Source: Shewanella amazonensis SB2B (GTDB lineage Bacteria; Pseudomonadota; Gammaproteobacteria; Enterobacterales; Shewanellaceae). From it: 64,000 nt of DNA. Both the position numbers and the translations under genes were made by a program. Positions within the stretch are counted from its first letter, which is position 1. Each line of letters opens with the position of its first letter. The notes under the pieces are model-generated. The model had not been told where the DNA came from and ran no database searches. It saw nothing but the letters and a program-made list of their open reading frames with translations. Of the stretch, positions 1 to 6,511 are shown piece by piece. Location of the stretch: contig NC_008700.1 of NCBI RefSeq assembly GCF_000015245.1, positions 371,001 through 435,000 of the forward strand, given 5' to 3'.

Positions 1-1
1 C

Positions 2-1060
2 GATGACATGGTCAAGTCCATGCTGGGCTTTTATGACGAGACCGGGCTACTGCCCACCTGGGACCTGATGTCCAACGAAACCGACGTGATGATTGGATAC
101 CATGCGGTGCCCGTGATTGTGGACGCCTATCTAAAGGGTTTAACAACCGCGGACCCAGAACACATCTACGCCGCCATCAAGGCCTCGGCAATGCAGGATA
201 GATTTGGCATCGACAAGTTCCGGGAATACGGCTTCGTGCCTTCGGATCTGGAAATTGAGGCCGTGTCCAAAACCCTGGAATATGCCTTCGATGACTGGGC
301 AATAGCACAAATGGCCAAAGCGCTTGGCAAAACTGAAGACTATCAGGTGTTCAATCAACGTGCTCAGAGCTACAAAACCCTGTTTGACGCTGAAACCGGC
401 TTTATGCGCGGCAAGGATCATCAAGGTAACTGGGTAACGCCTTTCAATCCCACCTATGTGGAGCACCGCAACACCGACTACACCGAGGCCAATGCCTGGC
501 AGTACAGCTTCTTTGTGCCCCATGACGTACCGGGCCTAATGGCCTTGTACGGAAATGAGCAGCGCTTTGTGGCCAAACTGGATGAGCTTTTCTCCACCAG
601 TTCTGAGATGCAGGGGGATGTATCCCCGGATATTTCAGGGCTTATTGGCCAATACGCCCACGGCAATGAGCCTGTGCATCATGTTGCCTACCTGTATGCC
701 TTTACCGATAAAAAGCAGCAAGGTGAAGCGCGTATCAAAGAAATCCGTGACACCATGTATCTGGCGCAGCCCGATGGTCTGGCCGGAAACGATGACCTGG
801 GTCAGATGTCGGCCTGGTATGTGTTCAGCGCTTTGGGCTTCTATCCGCTGAATCCCGTTGGCGGCGACTACGTACTCGGCACCCCTCAGTTCGCCAAAGC
901 GACCGTGATGCTGCCCAATGGCAAAGCGTTCAAGGTAATCAAGAAAGGCGAGGGATGGGTGAAGGCCCTGTGGCTTAATGGCAAAAAGCACGATAGCGCC
1001 ATCCTCACCCATCAGCAGCTATTGGACGGCGGAGAACTGGTTTTCGAATTGGCTGAATAA
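2..1060 (+). CDS. Glycoside hydrolase family 92 alpha-mannosidase, C-terminal part
   Basis: The reading frame is open from the window edge, so the N-terminus lies upstream. The visible 352 or so residues match the catalytic (alpha/alpha)6-barrel half of GH92, calcium-dependent exo-mannosidases usually exported to the periplasm or surface. Recognisable family blocks are GYHAVPVIVDAYLKG near residue 32, the HRNTDYTEANAWQY block near 155, GNEPVHHV near 222 and GNDDLGQMSAWY near 263. The GNEP and GNDD blocks carry the acidic residues expected in the active site. The protein ends with a short beta-rich tail. Family assignment is strong; the exact mannoside linkage is not visible. It lies just outside the left island boundary. 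Confidence 0.88.
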   Translation, partial: DDMVKSMLGFYDETGLLPTWDLMSNETDVMIGYHAVPVIVDAYLKGLTTADPEHIYAAIKASAMQDRFGIDKFREYGFVPSDLEIEAVSKTLEYAFDDWAIAQMAKALGKTEDYQVFNQRAQSYKTLFDAETGFMRGKDHQGNWVTPFNPTYVEHRNTDYTEANAWQYSFFVPHDVPGLMALYGNEQRFVAKLDELFSTSSEMQGDVSPDISGLIGQYAHGNEPVHHVAYLYAFTDKKQQGEARIKEIRDTMYLAQPDGLAGNDDLGQMSAWYVFSALGFYPLNPVGGDYVLGTPQFAKATVMLPNGKAFKVIKKGEGWVKALWLNGKKHDSAILTHQQLLDGGELVFELAE

Positions 1061-1178
1061 GCCGTAGTGACAGTCGCTGTGGGTTGGGCGCCCAATTGTT
1101 GATGAACGCTTTTGTGCGCCTTCCTCGTTTGCCAAATACAGCAAACAACCCTAAACAGCTATTGGCGCTTAAAATAGA

Positions 1179-1213
1179 AAAATCCTGTTATAGCGAGGCC
1201 ATAACAGGATTTT
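1179..1213 (-). terminator. Bidirectional hairpin, probable former yicC terminator
   Basis: A 13-bp perfect stem (AAAATCCTGTTAT at 1179-1191 and its complement at 1201-1213) with a 9-nt loop has A and T tracts on both sides. It can stop transcription of the GH92 gene. It also lies just beyond the left copy of the yicC 3' end, where the yicC terminator would have been before the island inserted. That history is inferred. Confidence 0.75.
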
Positions 1214-1236
1214 AATAAGGCGTAGCTGAGGCAAGC

Positions 1237-1260
1237 TTATTCCACGTTCTGGATCTGAAC
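1237..1260 (-). repeat. Left attachment site, displaced yicC 3' end
   Basis: On the minus strand this 24-mer reads as codons for VQIQNVE plus TAA, against EQIQNVE plus TGA at the end of the intact yicC. The shared core is ACGTT-TGGATCTG with a pyrimidine mismatch in the middle. It is read as the original chromosomal end of yicC, left at the far side after integration. Confidence 0.8.
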
Positions 1261-1545
1261 ATAGAGTATTATAATAAACTGTTTAATATCAGAACTTTAA
1301 AATTTTTTAAAAAATATTTTCATAATCAGGTCACCAGTAAGTCACCACTAAAGCAATCTAGGCGAGGTCTAGGAAGTGATTGGTTGATTTCCGGAAGCTA
1401 AAAATTTATCTGCAGCGTCTTGGTGTTTTGATGCTCTTCAAGCACCAATCGACGAGAATGACCTTGGCAAAGCTTATTCAAATTTTTGGGAATTTTTGTG
1501 GATAGGTCAGCATAAGACTCCTTTGGCAAGTTCAGGAGTAGTCTC
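1261..1545. other. AT-rich noncoding island left end
   Basis: This stretch between the left att core and the first AlpA gene holds the arm-type repeat and AT-rich runs with a short palindrome around 1300-1320. It is likely the regulatory region for the first AlpA-like gene and part of the recombination site. I see no gene in it. Confidence 0.5.
1330..1346 (+). repeat. Left arm-type repeat, GTCACCAGTAAGTCACC
   Basis: This 17-bp sequence contains GTCACC twice and matches 15398-15414 at 16 of 17 positions, in the same orientation. Both copies lie 70-110 bp inside the two att cores, as expected for arm-binding sites of a lambda-type integrase. Binding is inferred. Confidence 0.6.
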
Positions 1546-1719
1546 ATGATTCCACGCCTAATCAAAATGGCTGATGTAGTTGCAATAGTTGGTCTTAGTG
1601 AATCAACCATAAGACGGAAAATGGATGATGGTACATTTCCCAGGTCTGTTGTCATCAGCGATGGAAGGAAGGCGTTTCGGTCTCAGGACATTGAAGCGTG
1701 GCTGAAATCTCTCGTGTAA
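1546..1719 (+). CDS. AlpA-family regulator / excisionase-like protein 1
   Basis: A 57-residue protein with the AlpA/MerR-type winged helix pattern: LIKMADVVAIVGLSESTIRRKM, then the FPRSV turn, and a final FRSQDIEAWLKSLV helix. Such proteins bind DNA in P4-like phages and islands and act as integrase regulators or excision directionality factors. The start is fixed by AGGAG about 7 nt upstream of ATG. It is the first gene inside the left island end. A second, divergent AlpA-like gene follows. Which of the two drives excision cannot be told from sequence. Confidence 0.8.
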   Translation: MIPRLIKMADVVAIVGLSESTIRRKMDDGTFPRSVVISDGRKAFRSQDIEAWLKSLV

Positions 1720-1768
1720 CCCTAGAGCTTATTCGAAATTTTGTTGCAGATATCCACTGAGTCAAAAT

Positions 1769-1803
1769 GCCCCTGTCATATCTCAATATACAGGGGCGTT
1801 TTT
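1769..1803 (+). terminator. Terminator overlapping the next ribosome binding site
   Basis: GCCCCTGT (1769-1776) pairs with ACAGGGGC (1790-1797) and is followed by five T residues. The GGGG of the 3' arm lies 8 nt before the ATG at 1805 and is the only Shine-Dalgarno candidate of the second AlpA gene, so stem formation would hide it. Confidence 0.7.
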
Positions 1804-1804
1804 C

Positions 1805-1981
1805 ATGATTTTCAAAATCAAAGACATAGTCGAACTACTTACTGTGAGTCGTTCAACATTGAATCGTATGATTAAAAAAGGTCAGTTTCCTGAACCGAAC
1901 GCAAAAAACTCCAGAAACAAGTTCTGGACCGAAAAGCAGTTGAAAGAGTGGGAGTCATCTTTGGAATCTAACTATCGCTGA
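1805..1981 (+). CDS. AlpA-family regulator / excisionase-like protein 2
   Basis: A 58-residue basic protein with an AlpA-type helix-turn-helix: FKIKDIVELLTVSRSTLNRM, GQFPEP, then KFWTEKQLKEWESSL. It is about the same length as the protein at 1546-1719 but clearly divergent, so not a recent duplicate. The start ATG follows directly after a terminator hairpin, whose 3' arm contains the ribosome-binding GGGG. Expression may therefore depend on translation or transcription through that hairpin. Probable role: transcriptional control or excision of the island. Confidence 0.78.
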   Translation: MIFKIKDIVELLTVSRSTLNRMIKKGQFPEPNAKNSRNKFWTEKQLKEWESSLESNYR

Positions 1982-2057
1982 TAGTGGCCATTGAGCCAAA
2001 TTACCCAGGTAGGTGCCTACTTATCGATGACCTTAATTAACTACTTTGGAGGACAGA

Positions 2058-2450
2058 ATGAATCCACTGGTCATCGAACAAACACGCAAGGGCTCTAAAC
2101 TAGGCTTGCAGCGCCACAAGGTGCTTTTGCTGGCAAACACCAAGCTGAATGAGAAAGGGCAGCTTGAGCCGGAGATGAGCCGATACATAGTGCTGCATTA
2201 CAATCTGCAGGGGCATCAAATCGGGATCAGTATCAGCGGGTCAATTCAGGCCAAACATCCTGAGCTGCCAGGCAACTACCTTACTGGTGATGTCATGGCG
2301 GCGGTCTTAGATCATTATCTGAAGGACATAGAAGCGTTTTGTGAGCTGTTCAGTGCTCACTTTGAACAGCTCTTCGGCAAACCGCCTAAGGTGTTTATCG
2401 AGGAAATTGAAGCTCATCTGGCAACAGCAGTACTCGAATTAAGGCGCTAA
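2058..2450 (+). CDS. Unknown island protein, paralogue A
   Basis: A 130-residue soluble protein of unknown function. The ATG at 2058 is preceded by GGAGG at good spacing, better than a TTG 12 nt upstream. It shares an extended block with the next gene: SRYI-LH-N--G---GIS-S-SIQA-HPE, then G-YL-G--M-A-L--YL--I--FC. The two therefore form a tandem paralogous pair. The spacing of hydrophobic residues suggests a compact alpha/beta fold. No catalytic motif, signal peptide or membrane segment is visible. It has its own terminator at 2456-2484. I do not recognise a named family. Confidence 0.75.
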   Translation: MNPLVIEQTRKGSKLGLQRHKVLLLANTKLNEKGQLEPEMSRYIVLHYNLQGHQIGISISGSIQAKHPELPGNYLTGDVMAAVLDHYLKDIEAFCELFSAHFEQLFGKPPKVFIEEIEAHLATAVLELRR

Positions 2451-2455
2451 CCCCT

Positions 2456-2484
2456 GAGCGAGCCAATTGGCTCGCTCTTTCTTT
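2456..2484 (+). terminator. Rho-independent terminator
   Basis: GAGCGAGCC (2456-2464), loop AATT, GGCTCGCTC, then TTTCTTT. It follows paralogue A by 5 nt. Confidence 0.85.
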
Positions 2485-2544
2485 CGCCATTTTCCCACTC
2501 GCGAGCCTACCTATCTTCGAGGACACATAATCAAGGAGACCAGT

Positions 2545-2943
2545 ATGTCTGTCGCAGATACTCAGTTCGTTCGCATCTACAAACGCAAGTCCAAATCTCC
2601 GTGGGATGACCACCACACCATGCTGTTGCTGGCCGATGTGTTAGATAGTGATGAAGACTCAATCGAGCTCGGATTCTCACGCTACATCTACTTGCACCGC
2701 AATATCCTTGGCCAGATTTTGGGGATCAGTACCAGCAAATCCATTCAGGCAGAACACCCTGAGTTTGAAGGCCAATACCTGTCAGGAACCGACATGTACG
2801 CCATCCTGCTGTGTTATCTGGATGAAATTGTACGCTTTTGTGACTTGTATCGGGATGAGTTCAGACTGGCGTTTGGGTTGACGCCGGAGGCCTTTTTTCA
2901 GGCCGCTGAGGACTTATGGATACATGAACTGTCGGAGGATTAA
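2545..2943 (+). CDS. Unknown island protein, paralogue B
   Basis: A 132-residue acidic protein, homologous to the preceding gene (shared RYI-LH, GIS-S-SIQAEHPE and YLSG blocks). The start is set by AAGGAG 8 nt upstream of the ATG. The N-terminus differs from paralogue A, with a basic IYKRKSK stretch followed by WDDHHTM. No known motif. Like its partner it has its own ribosome binding site and terminator, so the two are separate transcription units or a loosely coupled pair rather than a tight operon. Function unknown. Confidence 0.75.
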   Translation: MSVADTQFVRIYKRKSKSPWDDHHTMLLLADVLDSDEDSIELGFSRYIYLHRNILGQILGISTSKSIQAEHPEFEGQYLSGTDMYAILLCYLDEIVRFCDLYRDEFRLAFGLTPEAFFQAAEDLWIHELSED

Positions 2944-2955
2944 CCCTCCAAACTC

Positions 2956-2979
2956 AAAGCGCCCCTGTGGGGCGCTTTT
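2956..2979. terminator. Bidirectional terminator
   Basis: AAAGCGCCCC-TGT-GGGGCGCTTTT, just after paralogue B. It also lies after the stop of the small minus-strand gene at 2999-3094, so it can serve both converging genes. Confidence 0.85.
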
Positions 2980-2998
2980 CTATTAGGCAAGAAGCGGG

Positions 2999-3094
2999 TT
3001 ACTTCTCAAGTTTTTTTGGCAGGTATTGTACAAAAACCAACCAGACCGAAAGGGCAAAAATCGCTATTGCTATCAGCGCCATGGCAACACTCAT
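2999..3094 (-). CDS. Putative 31-residue single-span membrane peptide
   Basis: A short minus-strand frame starts at ATG 3094 with AAGGGG 8 nt upstream and ends at TAA 2999, 18 nt before a terminator. The peptide begins MSVAMALIAIAIFALSVW, continues with a hydrophobic stretch to about residue 25, and ends with a basic tail KKLEK. That is one membrane helix with a positively charged cytoplasmic end. Good ribosome binding site, terminator and amphipathic layout argue for a real microprotein. No family is recognised. Confidence 0.5.
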   Translation of the reverse strand: MSVAMALIAIAIFALSVWLVFVQYLPKKLEK

Positions 3095-3227
3095 GGTACA
3101 TCCCCTTAAAATGGTTGAACTTAGACTTTATCTCATTAAATTCAATACTAATGATACAAGCCATCTTTGCAAGGGCTGAGCAATCTCCGAGTGTAAAGGC
3201 TCTTATAGCACGCTGAAACGGCACACC

Positions 3228-3248
3228 CGAGTGCGACAACGGCACTCG
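3228..3248. other. Short inverted repeat before the small membrane gene
   Basis: CGAGTGC (3228-3234) and GCACTCG (3242-3248) form a 7-bp stem with a 7-nt loop, 60 bp upstream of the gene at 3308. It has no T tract, so it could be an operator or an mRNA structure. Function not shown. Confidence 0.35.
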
Positions 3249-3307
3249 TCGGCAAACACAGCCGTTGTATTGGTTCTACCCTGTTGAATTGAATAAAGGA
3301 CTATTGG

Positions 3308-3574
3308 ATGTCAGTAAAAACCGCTGTGGACTATGCTTTTGTCGTCGCTTTCCTGATGACCTTTTACATCCTCAACGAGCTGGGAAGGCCCCTGCTGGGT
3401 TCCGCCATGATGTCTGTGCAATTGTTGTCATTCGCAGGCTATCGTCATTACCACGTCCCTAAGTCAGGCGAGTCTTTCAGCATGGCGCTGAAATACATCT
3501 TTCTGCTGTGGGTCATTTTTCCCATAGAATGGGCGCTGCGCAACTTAAGGTCGAAGCCATTCAAAGAATCTTGA
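3308..3574 (+). CDS. Small two-span membrane protein, unknown
   Basis: An 88-residue protein with two predicted membrane helices (about residues 8-26 and 60-76), a short basic loop with YRHYHVPK between them, and a basic C-terminus. AAAGGA lies about 10 nt before the ATG. It sits between the paralogue pair and the cassette array and converges with the metallophosphoesterase. No family recognised. Its size and topology would suit a toxin-like or accessory membrane peptide, but nothing in the sequence proves that. Confidence 0.65.
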   Translation: MSVKTAVDYAFVVAFLMTFYILNELGRPLLGSAMMSVQLLSFAGYRHYHVPKSGESFSMALKYIFLLWVIFPIEWALRNLRSKPFKES

Positions 3575-3606
3575 GGAGCTACTGTTCAAGCCTTTGTATT
3601 GGTCAA

Positions 3607-4368
3607 TCACACACCGCGCTTCGCCAGCGTTAGGCTAAAGCTTGGGTCAAAGCTTTCATTGACTTCGCCCTTATAGCCCTTGGGATTAGCCAGAACCTGG
3701 CATGCGCCCAGATAGTAATTCGAGCTTGTGTGTAAATGCCCATGCAGCCAGTAGTCTGGTTTATGCTCATCAATAAAAGCACTCAAATCGGAAGCATAGG
3801 CCGCTGTCACTAAGTTGTCCTGGTAGTACGCTGGAACCGACAGCATGCTCGGCGCATGGTGAGTAACCACCACATTTACAGAACTCTTGGAGCTGGCTAG
3901 GCTTTCGGCAAGCCAACTTAGAGACTGATTATGAATACTGGCCACATCAATGGATCTCAACTTTGAGTAAGAGGGTTCTTTGCGGATTTTCTTGTAATCC
4001 CTCATCACTTGTTGGCACTCGTAACCAGCCACCCGAGGGTCACCGAACAGCTTGAAGTCCGCCCACAGCGTGGCACCATGAAACCGCACACCATCAATCT
4101 CAACACTCTCGTTTTCGAGGATATGAATATTCTTGCCAGCAGCATGCTGCTTCACCTTACCTAGCAGGCTTGGGTAGCGATGGTTATAGTACTCATGGTT
4201 GCCCATCACATAAATCACCGGACAGCTAAACTCCTGCCGCACTATCCAGTCAATGCCTCTCACACCAACGTCTACGTCTCCGGCCAGCACAACGACGTCC
4301 GCGCCATCGGCTGGAGCATGGAAGTCTTCAAATTCGATGTGTAAGTCGCTGTAAAGTCGTATATTCAT
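3607..4368 (-). CDS. Calcineurin-like metallophosphoesterase
   Basis: A 253-residue soluble protein with the complete metallophosphoesterase motif series: SDLHIE near residue 8 (D-x-H), GDVD near 30, GNHEYY near 56, THHAP near 168 and HGHLH near 208. These ligate two metals, so phosphodiester or phosphomonoester hydrolysis is likely; the substrate is unknown. This is the last recognisable gene of the cassette array. The 80 bp upstream look like a truncated attC (GCCTAACAAGTGACAGTGG on the minus strand), while none is seen after its stop. The closest named relatives are small YfcE/phosphohydrolase-like proteins, but this is a separate subgroup. Confidence 0.85.
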   Translation of the reverse strand: MNIRLYSDLHIEFEDFHAPADGADVVVLAGDVDVGVRGIDWIVRQEFSCPVIYVMGNHEYYNHRYPSLLGKVKQHAAGKNIHILENESVEIDGVRFHGATLWADFKLFGDPRVAGYECQQVMRDYKKIRKEPSYSKLRSIDVASIHNQSLSWLAESLASSKSSVNVVVTHHAPSMLSVPAYYQDNLVTAAYASDLSAFIDEHKPDYWLHGHLHTSSNYYLGACQVLANPKGYKGEVNESFDPSFSLTLAKRGV

Positions 4369-4448
4369 GGTAATTTTTAAGACAGCGGTTGCAATGATTC
4401 ATAACCGAATCAAATCACAATTGATGGTCTGAGTGCCACTGTCACTTG

Positions 4449-4751
4449 TTAGGCGCGATACCACTCACTGCTTTTGTACTTTTCAGGTATTTCTTGCCCA
4501 AGTGGGTCGTCATATCCGAGCCTTTCTAGCTCATCGAACCATTGGTCACGCTTTGATTCAGGTAGCCTTGCGCCGCACCAGGGACAAAACTGGATCGTGA
4601 TTGAAGACGTACCACCGTCATGAATAACTATCCCGTACTCATTGAATTTATCAGAGGACTTGATTAGGTGGTCTGGGCATTCAAGTGCATCAGCATGAAG
4701 ATCACACCTGTAATTTGCCTGGCCTCTCATTTGCTCGCAGCAGTGATTCAT
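4449..4751 (-). CDS. DUF6980-like small cysteine protein (cassette gene)
   Basis: A 100-residue protein with CC near residue 4, C-DLH, ECPDHLI, IHDGG-SSI, FCPWCGARLP and a WFDEL-RLGYDDP tail. The CPWCG-LP block and HDGG pattern match the DUF6980 family, common in Vibrio-type chromosomal integrons. The cysteines suggest a zinc ribbon. The ATG lies only 6 nt after GTTAGGC, the attC boundary of the upstream cassette. The stop TAA lies within GCCTAAC, the start of its own attC, a textbook cassette layout. Function unknown. Confidence 0.8.
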   Translation of the reverse strand: MNHCCEQMRGQANYRCDLHADALECPDHLIKSSDKFNEYGIVIHDGGTSSITIQFCPWCGARLPESKRDQWFDELERLGYDDPLGQEIPEKYKSSEWYRA

Positions 4752-4756
4752 GTAGT

Positions 4757-4855
4757 GCCTAACGCCGCATTAAGGTGTGAGCGGCGCTTGGCTATACTCG
4801 AGCGAAGCGAAACTGCCAAGCGTTGCGAATCACTCTTAAATGCTTTGTTATATGC
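4757..4855 (-). repeat. Well-formed attC site of the kinase cassette
   Basis: On the minus strand the site runs from GCATATAACAAAGC to GCGGCGTTAGGC. Its arms, GATTCGCAACGCTTGGC and GCCAAGCGCCGCTC, form a long imperfect hairpin around a central GCGAAGCGAAA-type loop. The arms strongly resemble Vibrio-type attC repeats. The kinase stop codon lies 4 nt before it and the DUF6980 ATG 6 nt after it. Confidence 0.85.
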
Positions 4856-4858
4856 GCG

Positions 4859-5374
4859 CTATTTAGTTTTCGCTAAAGCAAAGTCATTTAACTCAGACAC
4901 TGTTTTGATTATGTAGACTTTTTTAGTACTCGAGTATCCCATTAGCTTAGATAAGAATTCATCGTTCCAGAATTTAGGGCATAACTTGAGTGTCTTATAG
5001 CTATTCAATGTACCTTTCAATATTGAGCTCCCTTCAGGCCAACCCTCAGGCTTGATAAAGAGCCCTTTCAAGCAGCGTTTAGTTACAAACCAGTAGCTAA
5101 TAGAGTAAGGGAGATCAATGTATACGAGGGTATCAGCTGCCGCTAAACGCTCGTTAAAGGAACTGATAGGACCAAAACCATCAATAATCCACGATTCTGA
5201 ACTCAAAATATCGTTATGTGCGGCATCAAATACCTCTCGTGCTACGAACTCACCATTTGGCTTATAAACAATTGAGTCTAGTTGATAAAGCGGGAGCTCA
5301 TTCGATAACGCTAAAGCTTTGCTTACTGTGGATTTTCCGCTACCGGGCTTTCCAAAAACGGCTACCTTTTTCAT
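4859..5374 (-). CDS. Small P-loop kinase, adenylate-kinase/topology-modulation-like
   Basis: A 171-residue protein with a Walker A GKPGSGKST at residues 8-16, a following L-LP-YQLDSI segment, WIIDGF near 70 (Walker-B-like), and DTLVYIDLPYS near 85. This layout is shared by short P-loop kinases annotated as adenylate kinase-like or DNA topology modulation protein FlaR-like, often found as integron cassettes. The likely reaction is phosphoryl transfer from ATP to a small molecule; substrate unknown. GGAGG lies 7 nt before ATG. Its attC is the best in the window. Confidence 0.8.
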   Translation of the reverse strand: MKKVAVFGKPGSGKSTVSKALALSNELPLYQLDSIVYKPNGEFVAREVFDAAHNDILSSESWIIDGFGPISSFNERLAAADTLVYIDLPYSISYWFVTKRCLKGLFIKPEGWPEGSSILKGTLNSYKTLKLCPKFWNDEFLSKLMGYSSTKKVYIIKTVSELNDFALAKTK

Positions 5375-5740
5375 TTGAATCCTCCAAGATGCTGATTCCT
5401 AAAAGGTAGAAAGAGAAACCCCACCTTCTAGGGCGGGGTTGATTTGTTCAAAACATACAAAAATCCCACCATTCCTAAGGAATGATGCTAATTCGGTTGT
5501 TAAGATGCGTTGGATTAAATTTCATACAGCTACTCTTATCCAGATGCGTTTGGTTGTCAATTTTTCTTTGTGTAACGGAGAATCCTTCGCAAAAGCATAT
5601 AACATTTTAATAGTGCGACCTTGCAAGATTTTCCAAGCTTACAAGCTTGCCTACCTTGCAAGATAGCCTTTTGTTTTTCCCCAAGCACCTAACCAGCTTG
5701 GTAACCATTTCTAGGGCTATTTGCTGTACTAAAAGCCGCC
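5375..5740. other. Intercassette region between kinase and SRAP copy 1
   Basis: No gene is visible. It holds the hairpin at 5405-5428, a cassette boundary GCATATAAC at 5599-5607, and a 3' flank shared with the second SRAP copy (TAACATTTTAATAGTG). Between 5430 and 5598 is an AT-rich stretch with no recognised content, perhaps a gene-less or decayed cassette. Confidence 0.5.
5405..5428. other. GC-rich hairpin, possible IS200/IS605-type end remnant
   Basis: ACCCCACC-TTCTA-GGGCGGGGTT lies between two cassettes where an attC would be expected. Hairpins of this form occur at ends of IS200/IS605-type elements, but no tnpA or tnpB remnant was found. It could equally be a terminator. Confidence 0.3.
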
Positions 5741-5745
5741 TCAGT
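5599..5745 (-). repeat. Degenerate attC after SRAP copy 1
   Basis: Minus-strand end of SRAP copy 1 (CACTGAGGCGGCTTTTAGTAC) to CACTATTAAAATGTTATATGC. The last part matches the 3' flank of SRAP copy 2. Arm pairing is weak and there is an insertion relative to copy 2, so recombination activity is doubtful. Confidence 0.5.
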
Positions 5746-6334
5746 GCTGTGCTTCCACCAAAATCCCCAAGCTGTGCTCATTTTGCAGCAGTGGCTGAAG
5801 CTGTTCTGGCGTAGAACAGAACCAGAAATCGATGTTGTCTGGGTCGATAAACAGCGGCATGCGGTTGTGGTACGGGGCGCAGCTGGGTATCGGGGCTGTG
5901 GTTAGGGTAACCAACTTGGCTCCGGTGGGTTCGTTGAATACGAGTCCGGCCATCAACAACGGCTTGTTGTTGGCGGCGCTGAAGAGGTACTTAACCTTTC
6001 GACCTTTTTCTCTACCGTCAGTGCCTTGCTCCTGACGCCATTCGTACCAGCCTGAGCAGGGCACCAGGCATCTATGTTCAGAAAAGGCGCGTTTGAAGGT
6101 TGGCTTTTGCATGACGGTTTCAGCCTGTGCATTGATAAGGATCTGCTTCGCCCAGGCTGGCTTAATGCCCCAAGCCGTATCCAGCTGCTTAAGCGAGCCT
6201 TGTTCATGCACTAGGGTCGCAACTGTCTGTGTCGGGCGTAAATCCCTATTGTCGCTGGCGTGAAAGTCCAGCCCGAGGATCTCACCAACCCACTGGCACA
6301 ACGGATCGGCTATTACATTCATCCGGCCACACAT
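5741..6334 (-). CDS. yedK: SOS response-associated peptidase (YedK/HMCES type), copy 1
   Basis: A 197-residue SRAP-domain protein. Catalytic Cys2 follows the initiator Met (MCGRMN), which must be removed to expose it. Other family residues are WGIKPAWAK near 56, RCLVPCSGWYEWR near 88 (active-site Glu) and PYHNRMP near 159 (active-site His). SRAP proteins crosslink to abasic sites in single-stranded DNA through Cys2 and shield them. This copy is a cassette gene with a degenerate attC overlapping its stop. A 95% identical copy lies at 9381-9974 with homologous flanks. Chromosomal yedK is usual; two island copies are not. Confidence 0.92.
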   Translation of the reverse strand: MCGRMNVIADPLCQWVGEILGLDFHASDNRDLRPTQTVATLVHEQGSLKQLDTAWGIKPAWAKQILINAQAETVMQKPTFKRAFSEHRCLVPCSGWYEWRQEQGTDGREKGRKVKYLFSAANNKPLLMAGLVFNEPTGAKLVTLTTAPIPSCAPYHNRMPLFIDPDNIDFWFCSTPEQLQPLLQNEHSLGILVEAQH

Positions 6335-6511
6335 TCAACGCGCCTCCGATGTCCATTACACCCAATGAGCTTACAACGACTTACGTGGCCGCAGGGCCAT
6401 GAAGCAAGCCTGCGTGCATACACTTAACCTCGTAGACAAATAAACATGAAAGTTTGCGTTTCGGGTAAAGATTGAGGTTGGCTGAATGCCACCGTCACTT
6501 ATCAGCCCTAT

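Noticed and set aside
1398..1655. 85-residue minus-strand frame over the first AlpA gene
   Set aside because: It lies opposite the AlpA-like gene, which has a good ribosome binding site and clear helix-turn-helix; the antisense frame has neither.
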